From Sporanaerobium hydrogeniformans (GTDB lineage: Bacteria > Bacillota > Clostridia > Lachnospirales > Cellulosilyticaceae): a DNA stretch of 64,000 bases. Positions 58,536-64,000 of the stretch are shown piece by piece. A model generated the notes under the pieces. The model did no database searches. It saw nothing but the letters and a program-made list of their open reading frames with translations, and had not been told where the DNA came from. The stretch covers positions 186,001 through 250,000 of the forward strand of contig NZ_PEDL01000001.1 in the NCBI RefSeq assembly GCF_002735925.1, written 5' to 3'. Made by a program: the position numbers and the translations under genes. Numbering within the stretch: the stretch's first letter is position 1; each line of letters begins with the position of its first letter.

Positions 58536-58754
58536 AATAAGAGGGAAGATAAAATGACTCATTAGTCAATTTTAACTATTTGAAGCTTTTTTAACAAAAA
58601 AAATATAGTGAGTTTGTAAATTGTTTTATCAGAAAATTTATTATATAATTATCTTATTCCAACTACATATTAGGTAAAAAATAGGAAAACAACTTAATAC
58701 AAATTGGAAATATTTTTAGATGATAATGATAGGATAAAGATGGGGGATTAAAAA

Positions 58755-59564
58755 ATGAGTGAAGAAAATAGTTCCATTCAAAGTCAGGAAAGAGATCTAC
58801 TAGATGGTGGATTTGCTGTTGTAGACAGAGAAAAGATTATTGAAGAAGAGACACGCGTGATTACACCTTGGTATAAGCATTTTATCAATGTGTTTGTAGC
58901 ACCTAGGAAGATGATGGAAGAGAATTTTTATGCAGATCCACCTAAGGGAACAAGCGTAGCAGTTGTGGGTACTATCCTTTTTACAGCACTGTTTCTTATT
59001 TTAACTTTTGCTAATCCTGTTCAAGTAGAGGCAATTTATAATCAATTCAGGATGCAAGGTATCGCTGAAAATATGCTTAAGCAAAAATATATGCTTGCAC
59101 AAGTAACCGGTTTGATTGGTGGGCTTGTAGGTGTTTTTTTTGGAGCATTACTTAGTGCCATTGGTTTGCAAATTTTCAAGGTAATTGCAAAGGATAAATG
59201 TAAGTTTGGTAGTCTTTATGTACTTAATTTATTAGCGATGATGACCTCTGCTGGTTGGATGTGTCTTGATCGTCTTATTGGTTATTTTATTCCGACAACT
59301 ACAACTGTATTAGGCTTACCTATTTTATTTGATGCAGCAGAGTTGGCTAAAAACTTACCCATGATGACTCTTGTCAATCTTGTGACCATTCCTTCTATTG
59401 TAAGTATACTCATATTAATTATTGGTTACTCTGTACTTACACATACTAGTACTAAAAAAGCAGCCATTGTTGTTCTTCTTTATGAAGCTCTTTTTACAGG
59501 ACTGGGTTTAGCCATTGGTATGGCCATGCAAGGCATGATGCAAAACATGCAAATGATGATGTAG
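58755..59564 (+). CDS. YIP1-like membrane protein
   Basis: 269 residues. A polar N-terminus (about 1-45), the FINVFVAPRKMMEENFYADPP motif typical of bacterial Yip1-domain proteins, then five hydrophobic segments (about 68-86, 115-140, 155-175, 203-232, 240-260) and a methionine-rich end (MQGMMQNMQMMM). Function unknown; Yip1-like proteins in Firmicutes are uncharacterised. It lies after the eno terminator; a GGGGG-type site precedes ATG 58755. Confidence 0.7.
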   Translation: MSEENSSIQSQERDLLDGGFAVVDREKIIEEETRVITPWYKHFINVFVAPRKMMEENFYADPPKGTSVAVVGTILFTALFLILTFANPVQVEAIYNQFRMQGIAENMLKQKYMLAQVTGLIGGLVGVFFGALLSAIGLQIFKVIAKDKCKFGSLYVLNLLAMMTSAGWMCLDRLIGYFIPTTTTVLGLPILFDAAELAKNLPMMTLVNLVTIPSIVSILILIIGYSVLTHTSTKKAAIVVLLYEALFTGLGLAIGMAMQGMMQNMQMMM

Positions 59565-59657
59565 TTGTGTGAGTTATAGACAGAGAGTTGCTTTTTAAGG
59601 TCTTGTATGCTATGATAAAAAAAGGTGTGACAAAAGAGTTTGAAGGAGGCTTTAAGA

Positions 59658-59903
59658 GTGGAAGTATTAAAAATTATTCTTACTGTTATCTTCATTATTG
59701 CAGCACTTGCTATTATTACGATTGTTTTATTACAAGAAGGTAAGTCAGCTGGTCTTGGTTCAATCGGTGGTAGTGCAAGTAATGCAGGTGGAAGCTATTG
59801 GGATAAAAACAAAAAGCATAGCCTAGAAGGTAAATTTGAAAAATGGACAAAAATTACAGCAGGTGTATTTATAGCACTTGGTTTTGTGATTATGTTTCTT
59901 TAG
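59658..59903 (+). CDS. secG: Preprotein translocase subunit SecG
   Basis: 81 residues with two transmembrane helices (about 3-26 and 60-80) and the glycine- and serine-rich linker GLGSIGGSASNAGGSYWDKN typical of SecG, an accessory of the SecYEG channel. The frame opens at TTG 59640, but GGAGG at 59644-59648 fits GTG 59658. It lies upstream of rnr, a common secG-rnr neighbourhood in Firmicutes. Confidence 0.93.
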   Translation: MEVLKIILTVIFIIAALAIITIVLLQEGKSAGLGSIGGSASNAGGSYWDKNKKHSLEGKFEKWTKITAGVFIALGFVIMFL

Positions 59904-59910
59904 TAGTCTT

Positions 59911-59968
59911 AAAAGGACAGTTATAAAAATCCCTCTAATTAAAGGGGATTTTTATAACTGTCCTTTTT
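59911..59968 (+). terminator. secG terminator
   Basis: Perfect stem of about 23 bp (AAAAGGACAGTTATAAAAAT and on, to TCCTTTT) with a T run. It separates secG from rnr. Confidence 0.9.
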
Positions 59969-60103
59969 GAATTTTAAGCTAGAGTATAGAAGTGTAGCAG
60001 CAGAATATTTAATAAAAAATAGAGAAATATGATATAATAAATGAAAGAAGGGAATCCTTTTAGAAAGGCAATAAAAATCCTATACAGAAAAGAGATGGTA
60101 AGG

Positions 60104-62287
60104 ATGAGTACAGAGAAAATAGAGACTTTAGAAAAAAGAAAGCAAACCCTGCTGGATATGATGAAGCATCCTAGTTATGTACCTATGAAAATTAAGGAGA
60201 TTGCTATTTTGCTTCAAATACCACTATCTGATAGAAATGAATTGGAGCTCCTTTTAGGAGAGCTTATAAAAGAAGGTAAGATCATCCGAACGAAACGAGG
60301 TAAATTTGCCATTCCTCAAACCTATAATCTTATAGCAGGAACCTTCCAAGGGCATCCAAAGGGGTTTGGTTTCCTTATTTTAGATGAAGGGGGCAAAGAT
60401 ATTTTTATTCCAGCTTCTGGAGTCAATGGTGCACTTCATAAGGATCGTGTAATGTGTCGTATTACGCGTCCTGAGACAAATGAGAAGCGGGCAGAGGCTG
60501 AGATAATTGAAATTTTAAATAGAGGACCAGAAAGTTTGGTGGGGACTTACCAGGAGAGTCAAAACTTTGGTTTTGTTGTGCCAGATGATCAGAAATACGC
60601 TAGGGATATCTTTATTCCTAAGAAAATGGCAAAAGGAGCTGTAACAGGTCACAAAGTACTCGTTCAAATTACAGATTGGGCAGAGGAAAGACGTAATCCA
60701 GAAGGGAAAATACTTAGTATATTAGGGCATGTTAACGACCCAGGAGTCGATATCCTATCTATTATTTATCAGTATGATTTGCCACAGGAGTTTCCAATAG
60801 AAGTCATGCAAGAGATTGAAAGTATCCCTACAGAAGTATCTGATAAAGAGAAGAGAGGACGCACAGATTTAAGGGATGTGCAGATGGTCACTATTGATGG
60901 TGAAGATGCTAAAGATTTAGATGATGCCATTTCTATAGAAAAGTTAGATAATGGCATGTATCGTTTAGGGGTTCATATTGCTGATGTCACCCACTATGTA
61001 AAGGATAAGCATCCTCTTGATAAAGAAGCCCTAGAACGTGGCACGAGTATTTATTTGGTAGACCGCGTAATCCCCATGCTTCCACATAAACTAAGTAATG
61101 GTATTTGCTCCTTAAATGCAGGGGTAGAGCGCTTAGCACTTACCTGCATGATGGATATTGACCATAATGGAAATGTGCAAAGTCATCAGATTATGGAGAC
61201 GCTCATCAAAATCGATGAGCGTATGAGTTATACTCAGGTAAAGAAAATATTAGTGGATGAAGACATAGAGCTTAAAGAACGTTATAAAGATTTTCTTGCT
61301 ATGTTTGAGAATATGAGAGATTTAGCAGCACTTCTACGTAAAAAGCGTATGAAACGTGGCTCTATTGATTTTGATTTTGAGGAAACCAAAGTGATTTTAG
61401 ATAAAGAAGGCACACCTCTGGATATTAAGCCCTATGATCGCAACGTAGCTACACGTATTATAGAAGAATTTATGCTTATTTGTAATGAGACCATAGCAGA
61501 AGATTACTATTGGCAGGAAAAGCCTTTTGTTTTTAGAAGTCATGAAGATCCAGATCCTGAAAAAGTATTGGCACTTACGGAGTTTATTAATAACTTTGGA
61601 TACAATATTAAAGGAGCTGGTCAAAAGGTACATCCAAAGGATTTTCAAAAGGTACTTGAAACCATTCAAGATACGGCAGAGGAAAATATCATTAGTCACC
61701 TCTTACTTCGTTCTATGAAGCAAGCGCGTTATACACCTGAGTGTACAGGCCACTTTGGATTAGCGGCTCGTTACTACTGTCATTTTACTTCCCCTATTAG
61801 ACGTTATCCAGACCTTCAAATCCATCGTATTATTAAAGCAAATTTACATGGTGAGTTGAAAGGAAAAAAAGAAGCTAGCTTTGCGGAACGTATGCCAGAG
61901 GTCTGTAAGCAATCTTCACTTCGTGAAAGAAGGGCAGAGGAAGCAGAACGTGAGACTATTAAGCTAAAAAAAGCAGAGTATATGGAGCAGTATGTGGGGC
62001 AAATTTTCACAGGAGTTATTACTGGTACCACCTCTTGGGGGATTTATGTGGAACTTCCTAATACAGTTGAAGGTCTAGTTCATGTTAATGAAATGGCAGA
62101 TGATTATTATATCTATGATGAGCCAGGGCATCGCTGGATTGGAGAGCATACAAAACAAATCTATCGATTAGGTGATAAGGTTTATGTTCAAGTTTTAAAA
62201 GCAGATAAGATCTTGCGTTCAGTAGACTTTAGATTAGTAAGTGAAGAGGAATTTACAAAGCAAGAAGGGCAAATAGAAGAAGAATAA
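60104..62287 (+). CDS. rnr: Ribonuclease R
   Basis: About 727 residues; 3'-5' hydrolytic exoribonuclease that degrades structured RNA. Domains: an N-terminal helical region, two cold-shock-like OB folds (about 60-215: GTFQGHPKGFGFLILDEGGK, GTYQESQNFGFVVPDD), the RNB catalytic core (DGEDAKDLDDAISIEKL with the Mg-binding Asp residues; RSHEDPDPEKVLAL; HFTSPIRRYPDLQIHR) and a C-terminal S1 domain (GVITGTTSWGIYVELPN). The longest frame begins at ATG 60041, but a TATAAT at 60033-60038 would put the transcript start beyond it; ATG 60095 or 60104 is more likely. No start has a strong ribosome binding site. Confidence 0.88.
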   Translation: MSTEKIETLEKRKQTLLDMMKHPSYVPMKIKEIAILLQIPLSDRNELELLLGELIKEGKIIRTKRGKFAIPQTYNLIAGTFQGHPKGFGFLILDEGGKDIFIPASGVNGALHKDRVMCRITRPETNEKRAEAEIIEILNRGPESLVGTYQESQNFGFVVPDDQKYARDIFIPKKMAKGAVTGHKVLVQITDWAEERRNPEGKILSILGHVNDPGVDILSIIYQYDLPQEFPIEVMQEIESIPTEVSDKEKRGRTDLRDVQMVTIDGEDAKDLDDAISIEKLDNGMYRLGVHIADVTHYVKDKHPLDKEALERGTSIYLVDRVIPMLPHKLSNGICSLNAGVERLALTCMMDIDHNGNVQSHQIMETLIKIDERMSYTQVKKILVDEDIELKERYKDFLAMFENMRDLAALLRKKRMKRGSIDFDFEETKVILDKEGTPLDIKPYDRNVATRIIEEFMLICNETIAEDYYWQEKPFVFRSHEDPDPEKVLALTEFINNFGYNIKGAGQKVHPKDFQKVLETIQDTAEENIISHLLLRSMKQARYTPECTGHFGLAARYYCHFTSPIRRYPDLQIHRIIKANLHGELKGKKEASFAERMPEVCKQSSLRERRAEEAERETIKLKKAEYMEQYVGQIFTGVITGTTSWGIYVELPNTVEGLVHVNEMADDYYIYDEPGHRWIGEHTKQIYRLGDKVYVQVLKADKILRSVDFRLVSEEEFTKQEGQIEEE

Positions 62288-62301
62288 ACTAAGGGATAGA
62301 G

Positions 62302-62333
62302 AAAGAGCATTTCATTTCAAAATGCTCTTTTTT
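62302..62333 (+). terminator. rnr terminator
   Basis: Eleven-bp stem AAAGAGCATTT / AAATGCTCTTT with a 7-nt loop and T run, 15 nt after the rnr stop. Confidence 0.85.
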
Positions 62334-62504
62334 GCAATTTAGGGACTTGGTTTTTTGTGGTTTTTTAATGATAATAGATTTAAATCCACATAAAAACATA
62401 TTGTTTTTTAGGAAAAGTGGATTATTTTTAAGAAATATATTTAAAAAAAGAAAAGACTGTGTTAGAATTAAACAAAATACAACATTAGGGGTAGGAGGTG
62501 TTCT

Positions 62505-63278
62505 ATGCTTGCTTTAGAGAGACAAAAGCGCATTATAGAACAGATTGAAAAGGAAGAGTCTGTTAAAGTCATTGAGTTAAGTAAAGCCTTTGACGTAACA
62601 GAAGAAACCATTAGACGTGATTTGGAAAAGTTAGAGAAACAAGGTATTTTAAAGAGAACCTATGGTGGAGCAGTTTTAGAAACGAGCAATGGAAAAGAAG
62701 CAGAGGATACACCTTTTAATACACGTGTCAAACAAAACATCACAGGTAAACAAAAAATTGCTTTAGCTGTAGCATCACTTTTAAAGGATAATGAAGTGGT
62801 TATGCTTGATCCGAGTACAACGTGCCTAGAAATTGCTAAACGTATTGATAAAGAGAAACATTTAACGGTAATTACCAATTCCATTAGTGTTTTATCCGAA
62901 CTGAGCAATCACGAAGCACTGAATATTCTTTCAACAGGTGGTACTTTGAGGAAAAGATCCTTATCCCTTATTGGACCTACTGCAAAAGATAATATTCGTA
63001 ACTACTATGCAGATAAAGCAGTTATTTCTTGTAAAGGTGCAGATTTACACCGAGGGCTTATGGATACCAATGAATTAGAAATAGAAATTAAAAAGGCCAT
63101 GATTAGCTGCGCTAAAGAGATTATACTGGCCATTGATAGTACAAAGATTGAAAAGAAGTCCATGTATAAGCTTATGGAGTTAAAGGAAGTTGACTATATT
63201 GTAGTAGATGCACCCCTTTCAGAAGAGTGGGTAAGATACTGTAAAGACAACACTATTCAAGCTATTATTTGTGAATAA
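62505..63278 (+). CDS. DeoR-family transcriptional regulator
   Basis: 257 residues. N-terminal DeoR helix-turn-helix (ALERQKRIIEQIEKEESVKV, VTEETIRRDLEKLEKQGIL, KRTYGGAV) and a C-terminal sugar-phosphate sensor domain (LDPSTTCLEIAKRI, TGGTLRKRSLSLIGPTA, AIDSTKIEKKSMYKL). Such regulators usually repress carbohydrate genes and respond to phosphorylated sugars. The downstream class II aldolase gene suggests control of a deoxysugar or pentose pathway (L-fucose, rhamnose or similar), which is inference. AGGAGGTG precedes ATG 62505. Confidence 0.92.
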   Translation: MLALERQKRIIEQIEKEESVKVIELSKAFDVTEETIRRDLEKLEKQGILKRTYGGAVLETSNGKEAEDTPFNTRVKQNITGKQKIALAVASLLKDNEVVMLDPSTTCLEIAKRIDKEKHLTVITNSISVLSELSNHEALNILSTGGTLRKRSLSLIGPTAKDNIRNYYADKAVISCKGADLHRGLMDTNELEIEIKKAMISCAKEIILAIDSTKIEKKSMYKLMELKEVDYIVVDAPLSEEWVRYCKDNTIQAIICE

Positions 63279-63297
63279 GAAAGTATAATAACAACCC

Positions 63298-63327
63298 AAG
63301 AGGTCTATTTTTAGATAGACCTCTTTT
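63298..63327 (+). terminator. Terminator after the DeoR regulator gene
   Basis: Perfect 11-bp stem AAGAGGTCTAT / ATAGACCTCTT with a short loop and T run. The aldolase gene downstream therefore needs its own promoter. Confidence 0.85.
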
Positions 63328-63363
63328 CTTTTAAAAAATAATTAAATTTAGTATAAAAAAACA

Positions 63364-63392
63364 TTGAACTTCTGTGTAATTAGTGGTATTAT
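63364..63392 (+). promoter_or_regulatory. Promoter of the class II aldolase gene
   Basis: TTGAAC (63364-63369), a 17-nt spacer and TATTAT (63387-63392), about 60 bp before the start codon. Confidence 0.65.
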
Positions 63393-63454
63393 AAAGACAA
63401 ACAAAGAAAAAACAACACAAAATAACAATAAACAAAAAATACGGAGGTAGAATT

Positions 63455-64000
63455 ATGTTTGTAAATGAATTTGAAATGCGTAAATTAATGTGTGAAATTG
63501 GTAACAGAGTATACAACAGAGGAATGGTAGCAGCCAATGATGGTAACTTCTCTATGAAGATTGGCCCTAACGAAATCCTTTGTACACCAACAGGTGTAAG
63601 TAAAGGCTTCATGACACCTAATATGATTTGTAAAATTGATATGAAAGGTAATATCCTTCAATCAGATGGTATTCATAAACCTTCTTCAGAAATAAAAATG
63701 CATCTTCGTGTTTATGAATGTAGAGAAGATGTAAACGCAGTTGTTCACGCGCATCCAATGTATGCAACAGCTCATGCAATTGCAGGTATTCCACTTGATA
63801 AACAAATCATGCCAGAAGCAACTATTTTCCTTGGCGAAGTGCCAATCGCACCATACGGTCTTCCATCAACAATGGAAATTCCAGATGCTATTGAACCTTT
63901 CTTCAATACACATGATGCTGTATTACTTGCAAACCATGGTGCTTTATCTTGGGGTGTAGACCTAATGGCAGCTTACTTCAAAATGGAAAGCTTAGAGTTC
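63455..64000 (+). CDS. Class II aldolase/epimerase (L-fuculose-phosphate aldolase-like), cut by window end
   Basis: Translated from ATG 63455 behind CGGAGGTAG; open to the window end (182 codons seen). Class II aldolase/adducin fold: GMVAANDGNFSMKIGPNEIL, GIHKPSSEIKMHLRVY, the zinc His pair in VVHAHPMYATAHA, the catalytic Glu in MPEATIFLG and the third His in LLANHGALSWG. Such enzymes cleave L-fuculose- or rhamnulose-1-phosphate or act as L-ribulose-5-phosphate 4-epimerase; the substrate is undecided. It follows a DeoR regulator, a common arrangement for sugar-phosphate pathways. The C-terminus is missing. Confidence 0.88.
   Translation, partial: MFVNEFEMRKLMCEIGNRVYNRGMVAANDGNFSMKIGPNEILCTPTGVSKGFMTPNMICKIDMKGNILQSDGIHKPSSEIKMHLRVYECREDVNAVVHAHPMYATAHAIAGIPLDKQIMPEATIFLGEVPIAPYGLPSTMEIPDAIEPFFNTHDAVLLANHGALSWGVDLMAAYFKMESLEF

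Noticed and set aside
62332-62517. 61-codon frame upstream of the DeoR gene
   Set aside because: It starts inside the rnr terminator region, lacks a ribosome binding site and overlaps the DeoR start.

Overview
This window looks like chromosomal DNA of a low-GC, spore-forming anaerobe of the class Clostridia. The evidence is the AT-rich intergenic DNA, strong AGGAGG-type ribosome binding sites, pyruvate formate-lyase, a clostridial 2[4Fe-4S] ferredoxin, a SpoVB-like flippase, an IscR/NifS/NifU/MnmA cluster, a T-box leader and a CggR-controlled glycolytic operon. A Lachnospirales/Cellulosilyticum-type organism is my guess, from the general feel of the proteins only. No rRNA, tRNA, CRISPR array or complete insertion sequence was seen. 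Most of the window is housekeeping; the accessory stretches are about 5.5-6.4 kb, 12.7-16.0 kb and 38.5-39.1 kb.

Layout. 0-5.5 kb: a YczE-type membrane protein, a divergent trmB-like regulator plus lysA pair, and pflB behind an operator-like palindrome with an odd, hairpin-containing leader. 5.7-6.4 kb: a tiny membrane protein and a candidate structured RNA of about 200 nt with its own promoter, a possible pseudoknot and a terminator. 6.4-12.7 kb: dut, a PflX-type radical SAM gene, rarA, spoVB (opposite strand), a small alarmone synthetase and metA. metA has a single-base frameshift just before its end. 12.7-16.0 kb: an islet of small hypothetical and membrane genes, including one split at a run of ten A. 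16.1-21.7 kb: topB, a ferredoxin, an AraC regulator and typA.

22.3-36.5 kb: a branched-chain amino acid operon behind a promoter and a T-box leader (specifier probably AUC, Ile). Order: ilvB1, ilvN, ilvC, leuA (frameshifted), cimA, leuC, leuD, leuB, ilvE, ilvD, ilvB2. CimA with LeuCD and LeuB gives a threonine-independent route to 2-oxobutyrate, so the operon can in principle make Ile, Val and Leu from pyruvate. As sequenced, leuA is broken.

36.6-42.4 kb: an ADP-ribosylglycohydrolase-fold protein lacking several metal ligands, a DUF2225 protein, an imperfect 42-bp inverted repeat, then iscR-nifS-nifU-mnmA. 42.6-50.8 kb: two closely related Na/Pi-cotransporter genes flank a MoxR-DUF58-transglutaminase operon. 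51.0-58.5 kb: cggR-gapA-pgk-tpiA-gpmI and eno. 58.7-64 kb: a YIP1-like protein, secG, rnr, a DeoR regulator and the start of a class II aldolase cut by the window edge.

Three single-base indels (metA, leuA and a small ORF) lie within 15 kb. They may be genuine mutations or assembly errors, and this should be settled before any auxotrophy is inferred.
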